From: a virus
IMG/VR virus record: IMGVR_UViG_3300045993_000498
Location: 1 to 32,129 of that record
DNA length: 32,129 nt
Strand: one strand, 5' to 3'
Part shown: positions 6,645 through 14,338 of the stretch, in pieces
Layout of the letters: each line of letters starts with the position of its first letter
Numbering within the stretch: position 1 is the first letter of the stretch
Notes under the pieces: model-generated
What the model was told of the DNA's origin: nothing
What the model saw: only the letters and a program-made list of their open reading frames with translations
Databases searched by the model: none
Position numbers and translations under genes: made by a program

Positions 6645-6674
6645 ATTATAACAGGACGACCTATTATGTGTAAA
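6645..6674 (-). promoter_or_regulatory. sigma70-type promoter with 18-nt spacer, leaderless gene
   Basis: TTTACA (6669-6674), 18-nt spacer, TATAAT (6645-6650). Start codon 6 nt downstream of the -10. The upstream TAA (6675-6677) abuts the -35. Confidence 0.85.
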
Positions 6675-7070
6675 TTAACCGAGAAGAGCGATGGCTTGAG
6701 ACACAGAGAGTTTGTACATTTTTTCACCAGGAGTCTTGATGACGAATGGGAACTTGTAAGACGAAGCTTTGTAACCACAGAACATCACCATACCCAGAGT
6801 CGGCGATGTGTAGATCTTGTCCTTATTGAACTTAGAACCAAGAATCTTGGCACCGACATTGAGCAGATCCGACATCATGGGAGCGACAGGCTTATTAGCA
6901 GGGGCATCAGCAGAGCGTGTGATACCGACCAACTTACCAGTCATACGATCGGCAGAAAAACGGATCGTTCCGATACCAAAGTCGACACCATGCTTGGCCG
7001 ACACAGCAGCAAGAGCGGCGGTCAGATCAGCACGGATTTGAGACACTTGGGTTTTGGTAAGAGTAGACAT
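6675..7070 (-). CDS. hypothetical protein, 131 aa
   Basis: Starts MSTLTKTQVSQIRADLTAAL. A helical N-terminus is followed by a beta-rich middle (VDFGIGTIRFS) and the motif KFNKDKIYTSPTLGMVMFCG, then a C-terminal FVIKTPGEKMYKLS segment. It looks like a conserved phage protein of unknown function. AAGGAAATC precedes the ATG at 7070. Single-gene operon from the promoter at 7103. Confidence 0.75.
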   Translation of the reverse strand: MSTLTKTQVSQIRADLTAALAAVSAKHGVDFGIGTIRFSADRMTGKLVGITRSADAPANKPVAPMMSDLLNVGAKILGSKFNKDKIYTSPTLGMVMFCGYKASSYKFPFVIKTPGEKMYKLSVSQAIALLG

Positions 7071-7102
7071 GATTTCCTTTGATGATTTGGAGAAGATGGT
7101 TT

Positions 7103-7131
7103 ATTATACTACAACGAGTATTATGTGTAAA
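7103..7131 (-). promoter_or_regulatory. sigma70-type promoter, 131-aa gene
   Basis: TTTACA (7126-7131), 17-nt spacer, TATAAT (7103-7108). Here the upstream gene reads through the -35 (codons ATT TAC ACA TAA) and stops inside the spacer. Confidence 0.88.
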
Positions 7132-7678
7132 TTACCAGGTTCTTGTTTCCTTTCCAGACACAAGCATTTTTGATCTCACCCTTCTCAATCGTACCATCTT
7201 GAATGATTTGGAACAGAGAAGCTACCGTCACTTCAAATTCAAGACCCCGAGGGTCCAACACCTTGAACAGCTTGTTTCCGCGGTAACGGTTCACTGTGTC
7301 AATGATGGTAAACCCAGACAGAGGTTCGTTCTCCCAGACTCGTGGTGCATAAGCTTCTTCAATTTTCTCGTTGTGGGTAACACGATTACTTTGGTGACCG
7401 GTACCCATCCCAGTGTTGCGCCATATATACTCTACCCATTCATGCTGCCACGAACCATCCGGATTCTGGGAAACATTACCTCGGTATGCCCAATCGTACT
7501 GTGTTGCTTTCCTCTTTACATCCGTTTTCAGAGTAGGCTCGTGTGGATGAAGAAACCCAAAATTGTGGATAGTCTCTGTAAAAGTCTTATAGTCGGGCTT
7601 GTCATATTCGTGTTCTATAACTTTCATAGAGACGACATATAGTTGTTTGGGAATTTTGGAATGGGTGGGGGTTTTCAT
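7121..7678 (-). CDS. hypothetical protein, 185 aa
   Basis: The start is tentatively set at 7678 (MKTPTHSKIPKQLYVVSMKV); the frame extends 15 codons further with a hydrophobic run, and none of the possible ATGs has a clear ribosome site. Aromatic-rich middle (YDWAYRGNVS, WQHEWVEYIWRNTG) and a beta-rich C-terminus (GNKLFKVLDPRGLEFEVTVA). No family recognised. The plus-strand endonuclease gene separates it from nadV, so it must be read through from the NAD operon or have an unseen promoter. Its last codons form the -35 box of the next promoter. Confidence 0.7.
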   Translation of the reverse strand: MKTPTHSKIPKQLYVVSMKVIEHEYDKPDYKTFTETIHNFGFLHPHEPTLKTDVKRKATQYDWAYRGNVSQNPDGSWQHEWVEYIWRNTGMGTGHQSNRVTHNEKIEEAYAPRVWENEPLSGFTIIDTVNRYRGNKLFKVLDPRGLEFEVTVASLFQIIQDGTIEKGEIKNACVWKGNKNLVIYT

Positions 7679-7683
7679 TTTGA

Positions 7684-7691
7684 ATAAATAG
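7684..7691 (+). promoter_or_regulatory. T4-late-like promoter box ATAAATAG
   Basis: ATAAATAG 17 nt before the endonuclease ATG at 7708, followed by an AAGGAAATAAAA ribosome site. The transcript leader would be very short. Confidence 0.45.
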
Positions 7692-7707
7692 TTAAAAGGA
7701 AATAAAA

Positions 7708-8640
7708 ATGGCAAAACATACAAAAGTTAGAAGAAAACCCACTATATACACAGGGTTCGAATTGTGTGAATATTGTGGAAAACATCAGGCTATTTATACT
7801 TTGGTCTGTGGGAAATTGTGCTGTGCTTCTACTGCAGGAAATTGTAAAGAAACAAGGAGAAAAGCAGGCGAACGAATTTCTATTAGTAGGAATACAGAAG
7901 TAGAACCTGGAATAACAAAAGCAAATCTTATAGCAAACAAAATTTCTCAGAACAAAAGAAACAATGTTGATCCGATTACTGGATTAGATATGCATCAAGT
8001 TGGTGGTAGAAAATCTTCTTTGAGCAAATTTAGAAATATAGACCCAATTACTAGTCTAAATATGCATCAGAAGACTGGATTAAAATATAAATCTTGGTGT
8101 GAATCAATTGAAGGTAAAGAATTCTATGAAGCTTTTGGTAAGGATCTATCAGAGATGATGACAACTGTAGATCCTATTACTGGTCTAAGTGAAGCTCAAC
8201 GAAGAGCAAAACTAATGATTAACACAAAATTGTCTAATGTTGATGAGAATGGACTAAATTCGTTCGATAGAACACATTGGGTTGGTGGCAAAGGCGGTTT
8301 CATTGAAGGTGTGTATTACCAATCATCAAATGAGAAAAGATTCTTAGAACGGATGCAAAGAGATGGATTTCTTAGCAATATTGTCCGCGGAACTAAAATT
8401 TCATATACTTTTGAATCATCTGAAAAATGCTATCTGCCAGACTATATCTTAGGGAATTCTCTCTACGAAATAAAATCTAAGTATACTATGTTTGGCCCAG
8501 ACAACAAATACTTACCGGCAAATTTAGCAAAACTTAATGGTGCCAAAAATACCGGATTTAAAGTATTTGTTGTACTTGATGATGTTACTATTGCATTAGA
8601 AGACTTCGTTGGAACGGTCTCTCACCTCTTGGAAAGTTGA
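7708..8640 (+). CDS. homing endonuclease, PD-(D/E)XK type, 310 aa
   Basis: N-terminal Cys/His cluster (LCEYCGKHQAIYTLVCGKLC). The middle has three copies of a motif around VDPITGLDMHQ, IDPITSLNMHQ and VDPITGLSEAQ (residues about 88-165), probably DNA-contacting modules. C-terminal nuclease core: an acidic helix (SSNEKRFLERM), then YLPDYILG and LYEIKSKY with the PD...ExK residues. Opposite strand to its neighbours and A/T-rich. The last 45 bases overlap, antisense, the 3' end of nadV. Distantly like the endonuclease at 3937 in architecture but with a different middle. A mobile intron-less homing endonuclease is the best reading. Confidence 0.8.
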   Translation: MAKHTKVRRKPTIYTGFELCEYCGKHQAIYTLVCGKLCCASTAGNCKETRRKAGERISISRNTEVEPGITKANLIANKISQNKRNNVDPITGLDMHQVGGRKSSLSKFRNIDPITSLNMHQKTGLKYKSWCESIEGKEFYEAFGKDLSEMMTTVDPITGLSEAQRRAKLMINTKLSNVDENGLNSFDRTHWVGGKGGFIEGVYYQSSNEKRFLERMQRDGFLSNIVRGTKISYTFESSEKCYLPDYILGNSLYEIKSKYTMFGPDNKYLPANLAKLNGAKNTGFKVFVVLDDVTIALEDFVGTVSHLLES

Positions 8641-9999
8641 AGTAAAAGCGACTTCCCCGTTTTCAAAGTAAGTCTCCATGGAATCTTTCCAGACAAAACC
8701 TTTGTCTGTCCAATTCGTTGGTTGAGTAACAGAGGTTTGGTATTCTCCAGCACCATTATCCCAGAGATTTACTTTACCTCGTTTAGAAGTTTTTCCAGAA
8801 CCGGTAATTGGATCTTTCCAAATTTCTCTCCATTCCCCATTGACACAAACCGCGGAAGCTTTCATGGCGAATTGCTGATCATCTCTTTGTGGGTGACCCA
8901 ATAAAGCGCCACCCATGCCGAATGCTATGTTGTCAGCAGACCAACCGCAGACATCAACGACAGTGCGGAGGATAGAAGACAAAGACAAAGAGTCAATGCC
9001 GTCACCCCATATAACACGAACATTATTGAGTACCTTATAGCCTTTGGAATTTTTAACAAATCCGAACTTTTCACCAAGAATCTTAAAAATCCTCGGGAGG
9101 ACGTCCACAGGATCACCAGAGTCAGGACGAATAACAACAGTTGCCCCAGAGGATAATACATCATCTTTTAGCTCCGTTCCCCACATTTCGCAGGCTTTGT
9201 AAATATCATACGAGTCGGACACCACGGCAAAGACAGCGTCAGGTTTACCGAACTGCTTGACCATATTGCGGTAAGCATCTACTTCATGTTCACGACCCCA
9301 ACTTGTAATGGTACTGTGTTCGGAAGCCGGGATTGAGTAGCCACATACATCACCCCCATATACATCCATAACATGCAAGACGCCAGATATAGTGTCAGTT
9401 CCAAGAAAGTTAACCAAATGGGCCGCCCCACCGAGGCGGGCACTTTCTTCGCTAGATACACCGCGAGCACCAAAGTCGTGCAGTTTAAAATCAATAAGAG
9501 TAGGGTCACCAGACATCTCCAGGTAGTTTAGAATTTCTTGCTTGATGTGCCAAGAAGTAGTCCCGACAGTTGTAGGATACCATATAGCACGGAGTGCGGC
9601 AGTTTCAACCCATGTGGTGAGCCAGAAACACTTTGGATCCGTATTCTCGATTGTGCAGAGGACATTTTTAGTTGGGATAATAAGCCCTTCCTTTGCTGCC
9701 CTAATCCGAAGCGGTAACTTACCTTCATGTTGATCAAGAATGTACTGCCAGCCTTCTTTATTGAATGGCTCTCCATGCGCAGTCCAAATTTTTTCTGCAT
9801 AGTCGATTTGCGCCTGTGTGATTGGCTCGGCCAAATACTTTGCAAGTGCCTGTACTCCGAGAAATTCTGTTCGGTCATATTTGCCTCCGCGTGATTCGAT
9901 GTAAGAGTAGACATACTCAGTGCCTGGTGGGTATTGTTTCCACATTGAGACTTTGTACGAGTCGGTATCTGTGATGATTGAGTGAAGTTTGTTTGTCAT
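8596..9999 (-). CDS. nadV: nicotinamide phosphoribosyltransferase (NadV/NAMPT)
   Basis: Makes nicotinamide mononucleotide from nicotinamide and PRPP. Full-length at 467 aa. Family signatures: IITDTDSYKVSMWKQYPPGT at the N-terminus, DFGARGVSS near 174, the catalytic histidine in SIPASEHSTI near 226, the phosphoribosyl-binding IRPDSGDP near 291, and FGMGGALL near 375. It follows nadM (25 nt apart) on one transcript from the promoter at 11059, with AAGGAG before the ATG at 9999. Together they rebuild NAD+ from nicotinamide. The 3' end is overlapped by the plus-strand endonuclease. Confidence 0.96.
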   Translation of the reverse strand: MTNKLHSIITDTDSYKVSMWKQYPPGTEYVYSYIESRGGKYDRTEFLGVQALAKYLAEPITQAQIDYAEKIWTAHGEPFNKEGWQYILDQHEGKLPLRIRAAKEGLIIPTKNVLCTIENTDPKCFWLTTWVETAALRAIWYPTTVGTTSWHIKQEILNYLEMSGDPTLIDFKLHDFGARGVSSEESARLGGAAHLVNFLGTDTISGVLHVMDVYGGDVCGYSIPASEHSTITSWGREHEVDAYRNMVKQFGKPDAVFAVVSDSYDIYKACEMWGTELKDDVLSSGATVVIRPDSGDPVDVLPRIFKILGEKFGFVKNSKGYKVLNNVRVIWGDGIDSLSLSSILRTVVDVCGWSADNIAFGMGGALLGHPQRDDQQFAMKASAVCVNGEWREIWKDPITGSGKTSKRGKVNLWDNGAGEYQTSVTQPTNWTDKGFVWKDSMETYFENGEVAFTSTFQEVRDRSNEVF

Positions 10000-10023
10000 G
10001 GTAAGCTCCTTATAATGACAGGG

Positions 10024-11019
10024 TTAAGAAATCTGTGGGTTGAGATGTGCCGCGGGCGGCATTACTCCAAGCATGTAAGAAATGATAGAAAGGTGATCGT
10101 CGTACAACTTCATAGAAGCCATGACTTCACGGATAGGAAACCAGCCGCATTCCATAGCGTCATCGGCTCCATTGGCGCGGGGAAGACTTCCATCAATGTT
10201 GGGTTGTACTTTAAAGTGGGCACAAAGTGTGACACGGGGAATTCCACAGCCACGAGTAGGATCATCAAAAAGATGTTGAGCTACATAAGAACCGCGCAGA
10301 ACTTTTTCTGGTACACGAATGTTGGTCTCTTCTTGAAGCTCACGGACGGCACAGTCTAGGAACGTCTCAGTGCGATTCTTAAATCCGCCCGGTAGTGCCC
10401 ATGTGCCTCTACCTGGAGCACGAGCTCTTTGAATCAGCAACACATGCCCTGAGCATTCCACTAGAGCATCGGCGCAGGAGAATGACAGAGTTTCTGGGAA
10501 TGGATAATCTTTGAATAGCTTTTGTTCGTTCAGGAAGTACTTCCAATCTTCAACGACTTCTGGGGTATATCCAGACCAACCTGTGTTGAAACGGATACGA
10601 CGGATTTCGGTAGAGTTGATGTTATATGGTGTCGTAAGATTTACAAATTTGTACTGTGGGAACCATTTCAGATAGTCGTTTCCATCTTTCATGTGTCCGA
10701 AGAGGATAGTTTCTTTGGTGTGCCGAGAGTACTCTGTTGCGATGTTTGTAACATCAGAAATCCACTGAGTATTAGAATACTTGTAGTCGTTCAGAGGGAC
10801 GATTGTGATGTCCTTGATAGATTCGTGCTCAAGGAATAGTTCGATCTCTGCTTTGCGCTCGAGATAGTCATATGGATTCTTAATCGAACGAGCAGCATTG
10901 GCTGATCCGACTAGAATCACAAGATTAGTACATTGAGATTTGGCTTGACGAATGATTTCTTTGTGGCCCGAATGAATCGGTTGAAATCTGCCGATGAGAA
11001 TACCGGTGGTTGATTGCAT
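10024..11019 (-). CDS. nadM: bifunctional NMN adenylyltransferase / Nudix hydrolase (NadM-Nudix)
   Basis: Joins NMN and ATP to give NAD+; the second domain cleaves a nucleotide such as ADP-ribose in related enzymes. The N-terminal domain has the nucleotidyltransferase motif GRFQPIHSGH. The C-terminal domain has a complete Nudix box starting GGFKNRTE and ending RELQEET. The start is set at 11019 (MQSTTGILIGRF) because AAGGAG lies 6 nt before it; a longer frame starts 7 codons earlier without one. Total 331 aa, normal for the fused family. First gene of the operon, nadV second. The pair equals the NARP2-type NAD+ reconstitution pathway of phages. Confidence 0.94.
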   Translation of the reverse strand: MQSTTGILIGRFQPIHSGHKEIIRQAKSQCTNLVILVGSANAARSIKNPYDYLERKAEIELFLEHESIKDITIVPLNDYKYSNTQWISDVTNIATEYSRHTKETILFGHMKDGNDYLKWFPQYKFVNLTTPYNINSTEIRRIRFNTGWSGYTPEVVEDWKYFLNEQKLFKDYPFPETLSFSCADALVECSGHVLLIQRARAPGRGTWALPGGFKNRTETFLDCAVRELQEETNIRVPEKVLRGSYVAQHLFDDPTRGCGIPRVTLCAHFKVQPNIDGSLPRANGADDAMECGWFPIREVMASMKLYDDHLSIISYMLGVMPPAAHLNPQIS

Positions 11020-11042
11020 TATAAACTCCTTATGTTGCAAAT

Positions 11043-11051
11043 GTATTTATT
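11043..11051 (-). promoter_or_regulatory. possible late promoter box AATAAATAC for nadM
   Basis: Minus-strand AATAAATAC just downstream of the early-type promoter and 23 nt before the nadM start. One base off the T4 late TATAAATA core; could be chance in an A/T-rich leader. Confidence 0.25.
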
Positions 11052-11058
11052 CAAGTCA

Positions 11059-11087
11059 ATTATAACACGATTAGAAGTATGTGTAAA
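11059..11087 (-). promoter_or_regulatory. sigma70-type promoter, NAD+ operon
   Basis: TTTACA (11082-11087), 17-nt spacer, TATAAT (11059-11064). The upstream gene stops at 11090, two bases before the -35. Confidence 0.87.
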
Positions 11088-11089
11088 AT

Positions 11090-11395
11090 TTATTGTCGGC
11101 CGAACAGTTCATCCAGAATGTCGGCCAGAACATACCTAGGTTCTGTGTCCGTAGCACCACATTCTGAGTACCGATGCATCACAACCGCGACAGCTTTATA
11201 GACTGTGTTCCATTGATCAACTTCTGGGAGTGAAGGATCCACATTGTTGACTGCTTTCTTGAGAGCAGTATTCAGAGCCCGAGCTGCCAGCTTGGATTTT
11301 GCGGCCAATTTAGGTTCGTCATCAAATGAGTACAGCTGCCATTGGTCGGCCGTGATCTTTGGATCAATTTTGAATGTTTTGTTCAAGTTTTTCAT
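11090..11395 (-). CDS. hypothetical protein, 101 aa
   Basis: Starts MKNLNKTFKIDPKITADQWQ; Ala/Lys-rich helix in the middle (LAAKSKLAARALNTALKKAV) and an acidic C-terminus (VLADILDELFGRQ). No family recognised. The start overlaps the upstream stop by 4 nt (ATGA type). Last gene of the four-gene operon from the promoter at 12468. Confidence 0.7.
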   Translation of the reverse strand: MKNLNKTFKIDPKITADQWQLYSFDDEPKLAAKSKLAARALNTALKKAVNNVDPSLPEVDQWNTVYKAVAVVMHRYSECGATDTEPRYVLADILDELFGRQ

Positions 11396-11622
11396 ACTAA
11401 AAGTTCCTTCATGATTACAAATTTGGCCTCTGGGATAGAGCGGCAGAGGTCACCATTCACAGAGATGTGCTTAAACGACTTAATGAGCACTTTGAAATTG
11501 CCCAGAGTAAGCGTACGAGAGTCCGTTCCCTTCTTGGATACCGGTACGGCACCAGAAGAGAAGTAAATAGTATCCCACAGCTCGTCGGATACGGTTTTCA
11601 TTTGAAAGTGCAGATTAGACAT
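11392..11622 (-). CDS. hypothetical protein, 76 aa
   Basis: The start is placed at 11622 (MSNLHFQMKTVSDELWDTIY), whose ATG lies inside the end of the Toprim gene (TATGTCTAA), so it depends on coupling; a longer frame starting at 11673 is less likely. Beta-rich sequence with FKVLIKSFKHISVNG. Function unknown. Confidence 0.62.
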   Translation of the reverse strand: MSNLHFQMKTVSDELWDTIYFSSGAVPVSKKGTDSRTLTLGNFKVLIKSFKHISVNGDLCRSIPEAKFVIMKELLV

Positions 11623-12133
11623 AATTAGACAATAGGTTATCAAGTTCTTCTTCGGTAGAATCTCCGACATCATGTGATGTAAGAACTACTGCTTCATGGC
11701 CGAATTCAGCCAATTTGAGTCCGGGTGCATCATTATCGCACAGCGCAACTACTTTCCGATTCAGACACTTCAGGAAATCTTTGAGGTCCTGAGTCGGATT
11801 ATTCGAGAGAACTGCCAGAGCAGAGAATCCCCGAGAACAGAGCCGAGCAGCATCAAACATTCCTTCGACCAAGAAAACAAGATGTGGTGTCAGATGGAGA
11901 CTTTCGACTCCAAAGACGACCAAAGTTCCCTCAGTTTTGTAAGTGTAGTATCTACCTTCCTTGGGATCATTACGACGAGTTTTGTCTGCTAAAAAATTAT
12001 ATTGTTGATAACCACAGAGTTGGCCAGACAGGTTGTACAGCAGAGCAGTTGCGACATGGTTTTCTTCGTCCAACAGAAACCGATGTAGGCCTAAATCCAC
12101 ATGGCGGTCTTTGAGATGTTGGACGAGTGTCAT
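11615..12133 (-). CDS. small Toprim-domain protein (DnaG-type), 172 aa
   Basis: A stand-alone Toprim fold of the DnaG-primase type: the glutamate motif in VFLVEGMFDAARL (about residue 90) and the acidic pair in VVALCDNDAPGLKLA (about residue 133). The N-terminal 85 residues (LLYNLSGQLCGYQQYNF...GRYYTYKTEG) match the part just before Toprim in small phage and plasmid primase-like proteins. No zinc-binding or helicase domain is present, so it is not a full primase; T4 gp61 is about twice as long. Possible roles are primer synthesis with a partner or RNA/DNA processing. Third from the promoter end of a run of four genes, behind the 101-aa gene at 12136. Confidence 0.78.
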   Translation of the reverse strand: MTLVQHLKDRHVDLGLHRFLLDEENHVATALLYNLSGQLCGYQQYNFLADKTRRNDPKEGRYYTYKTEGTLVVFGVESLHLTPHLVFLVEGMFDAARLCSRGFSALAVLSNNPTQDLKDFLKCLNRKVVALCDNDAPGLKLAEFGHEAVVLTSHDVGDSTEEELDNLLSNYV

Positions 12134-12135
12134 AA

Positions 12136-12441
12136 TTACTTAAATTCGATGAGGATGGCAGAGGAAGGGCGGATGTATGTATCGGCGCGCCAATCGTAGG
12201 AGTCCTTACATTCAATGACTTCCTTGATGATTGCCCGAGAGCATTTGGCGAACAGTTCGGCGCCAATATCGGAACCTAATTTGCCGTCATTCTCTACAAC
12301 GATACAGACTTTGTTCCCGAGTAATTGATCATAATCAACAGTGCCGATATTACACCCGGCAACCTTAACATACTTCCGAACGACATTCAATGCCTTTGTG
12401 ATTTCGGAATCCATATCCAACATTTTGGAGAACTTACCCAT
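12136..12441 (-). CDS. hypothetical protein, 101 aa
   Basis: Starts MGKFSKMLDMDSEITKALNV; alpha/beta pattern with strands KVCIVVENDG and YIRPSSAILIEFK. GGATAGATC precedes the ATG at 12441. First gene after the promoter at 12468, 2 nt before the Toprim gene. No family recognised. Confidence 0.7.
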   Translation of the reverse strand: MGKFSKMLDMDSEITKALNVVRKYVKVAGCNIGTVDYDQLLGNKVCIVVENDGKLGSDIGAELFAKCSRAIIKEVIECKDSYDWRADTYIRPSSAILIEFK

Positions 12442-12467
12442 GATCTATCCTTTGTTTCAGATGATTC

Positions 12468-12496
12468 ATTATAACCCATGGCGGGTTATGTGTAAA
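12468..12496 (-). promoter_or_regulatory. sigma70-type promoter, Toprim operon
   Basis: TTTACA (12491-12496), 17-nt spacer, TATAAT (12468-12473). The upstream TAA (12497-12499) abuts the -35. Spacer G/C-rich (AACCCGCCATGGG). Confidence 0.88.
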
Positions 12497-12958
12497 TTAT
12501 TTGAGGAGAAGCGGATCCGCGTTAGCTTCGATAGCTGGTGCCGCTTCTGTGGGTTCCGTCACATCTTTCTGCTTAGTCGCCCAAGAGTAGAGCGACTTAA
12601 CAACGAACCAAAGCCCCGTGAACAGGCCGATTGTCAGCAACAGGAACACTGCAGCTCCACCATCTCCAGACGAAGATCTTGAACTCCGTGAAGAGGTCCG
12701 AGATTTTGAACTTGATCTGAATGCCGAAGGTTTGCTTGTCGAAGATCTAGTAGTCACAGACCTAGTAACGCCACCCGATTTGTTAGACGAAGTTATTGTA
12801 AAACCTCTTGGTCCAGAAGTCTGAGTAATATGGGAACCGTTTCCAGTCTTAGTCTTTGTTTTGTAAGATGTACTTATCTTATTACCCGTGACTCTGGTTA
12901 CCCTTGTTCGTCCACCACCCATATTCGCAGAACTAGTGGTACGGCTTGTCATTGTCAT
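12497..12958 (-). CDS. Ser/Thr-rich single-pass membrane protein, 153 aa
   Basis: Residues 1-95 are low-complexity, rich in Ser, Thr, Arg, Lys and Gly (for example SSKSRTSSRSSRSSSGDGG) and strongly basic. Residues about 101-123 (GAAVFLLLTIGLFTGLWFVV) form one transmembrane helix, followed by a short Ala/Glu tail. No N-terminal signal peptide. The design suggests an inner-membrane anchor with a disordered basic arm that could bind nucleic acid. The ATG at 12958 follows AAGGAAAATGAA. Alone on its transcript from the promoter at 12993. Family not recognised. Confidence 0.72.
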   Translation of the reverse strand: MTMTSRTTSSANMGGGRTRVTRVTGNKISTSYKTKTKTGNGSHITQTSGPRGFTITSSNKSGGVTRSVTTRSSTSKPSAFRSSSKSRTSSRSSRSSSGDGGAAVFLLLTIGLFTGLWFVVKSLYSWATKQKDVTEPTEAAPAIEANADPLLLK

Positions 12959-12992
12959 TTCATTTTCCTTAGTTACTAATTTCCTATTTTAT

Positions 12993-13021
12993 ACTATAAC
13001 ACGATCGGAAATATGTGTAAA
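12993..13021 (-). promoter_or_regulatory. sigma70-type promoter, Ser/Thr-rich membrane protein
   Basis: TTTACA (13016-13021), 17-nt spacer, TATAGT (12993-12998). The TAA of the topoisomerase gene (13022-13024) abuts the -35. Confidence 0.83.
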
Positions 13022-14338
13022 TTACAGGACACTTAGATAACGCTCCATCGGATTTGTCTTACACAGCTTTGTGTGTTCTGTGTTACACAGTCTAATCTTT
13101 TCCTCTAACGATTCTACGGCATCCGTAGTACAACTGTATAAAGGGATATTGATAAAGCTCTTGCCATGTTCAGCTATGGTCACTTTTGTTTTAATGACTT
13201 CAAGCAGTTGTTCTTTATTCAGTTGACGGAAATCAATCTTACGGTCAACAACCATCTTGATGAACTTTGCCTTGTCGGTCATTTGGCTGATTTGAGAAAG
13301 CAGTTCAAACTTTTCATAGATGATCTTTTCCTCAAACTTTTCCAGACGATGGTCACAGAAGTAGGCAAGCAGATCAGCAGCAGAATCAAACAGTTTCAAC
13401 TTACCATCGGTGCCGAGTGTGGTGATGTTCTCTGTGTGCGACTTACGAAGTTTGAAGAACTTGATCGGATCGGTATCAATTTTATCACGAGCAATAGCCG
13501 TAACTTTCACATCAAAGCAGAAACCTTCCTCTGAGCAATTGTCTTCGTAGTCCTTGATCTTGTCTGCATCAAGTAGATCATTTAGAAACTCTACATATTT
13601 GGCACGGTCGTAACCAACTGGGAGTTCAGAGATCTTGTAAGTGAACTTACCGACATACTCTACGAGACCTTCTGTGTACCATGTTGCAGTATTCTCTGTG
13701 TCCTGAGTTACGGTTCCACGGAAGTGTGGGAAGGTGGGTGGAATTGCTTCCTGAGCCTTCAAGAACTTCTTGGGGTCCTTGAGATATTTCTTAACGGCAA
13801 CTGTGAGGTCCTTAATCGAACGAGGGAGAATGTTGCAGGCGAAACCCACGGCAATACCTTGGGTACCATTCACGAGCACCCATGGGATAGTCGGCAGATA
13901 GTAAGCAGGTTCTGGATTCTCTGGGTCCGGAGATTTAGAAGTCACTTCTGTGTCGATGAAGTACTTCTTGAACTCTGGACTCAGTGTACAGAAAATGTAG
14001 CGTGACCCGGCAGCCTCTTGCACGAGTCGTGAGCCGAAGTTACCATGGCCGGTAAAGATGGGGCAGTTGTTGTTCCAATCAGCCGTCAAGGTTACCACAG
14101 CACCCATCGCGGATTCTTCACCGTGGTGATAGTTATACTTGGCCAAACCACCACCAAGTTCTGCAACCTTGACCTTCTTATTTGCATGCTCAGTAAGCAT
14201 AGAATAGATTAATTTACGTGCAGCAGGTTTCACTCCATCGATTGCAGATGGAATGGCACGATTTTCAACCGTATACATCGAATAGGCTTTGAAGCCCGAG
14301 TCGATTTCATTTGAGATTGAGGATTCAATAACTTTCAT
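13022..14338 (-). CDS. 52: type II DNA topoisomerase medium subunit, T4 gp52-like
   Basis: DNA-breaking subunit of the phage topoisomerase, equal to the GyrA/ParC N-terminal part. Landmarks: YTVENRAIPSAIDGVKPAAR, then HHGEESAMGAVV and NFGSRLVQEAAGSRYI with the catalytic tyrosine at about residue 114. The C-terminal third is a coiled-coil/KLRKSHTENI-type region. 438 aa from the chosen ATG at 14338, which overlaps the stop of the large subunit gene (ATGA); an ATG four codons upstream is the alternative. Works with the product of 14335-16161. Confidence 0.95.
   Translation of the reverse strand: MKVIESSISNEIDSGFKAYSMYTVENRAIPSAIDGVKPAARKLIYSMLTEHANKKVKVAELGGGLAKYNYHHGEESAMGAVVTLTADWNNNCPIFTGHGNFGSRLVQEAAGSRYIFCTLSPEFKKYFIDTEVTSKSPDPENPEPAYYLPTIPWVLVNGTQGIAVGFACNILPRSIKDLTVAVKKYLKDPKKFLKAQEAIPPTFPHFRGTVTQDTENTATWYTEGLVEYVGKFTYKISELPVGYDRAKYVEFLNDLLDADKIKDYEDNCSEEGFCFDVKVTAIARDKIDTDPIKFFKLRKSHTENITTLGTDGKLKLFDSAADLLAYFCDHRLEKFEEKIIYEKFELLSQISQMTDKAKFIKMVVDRKIDFRQLNKEQLLEVIKTKVTIAEHGKSFINIPLYSCTTDAVESLEEKIRLCNTEHTKLCKTNPMERYLSVL

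Noticed and set aside
3590-7135. Evenly repeated leaders as a CRISPR array or mobile repeat
   Set aside because: The repeats are promoter plus leader units, each followed by a gene; there are no short unique spacers between them.
9528-9914. 128-codon minus frame inside nadV
   Set aside because: Same strand, different frame within a clearly identified enzyme gene.
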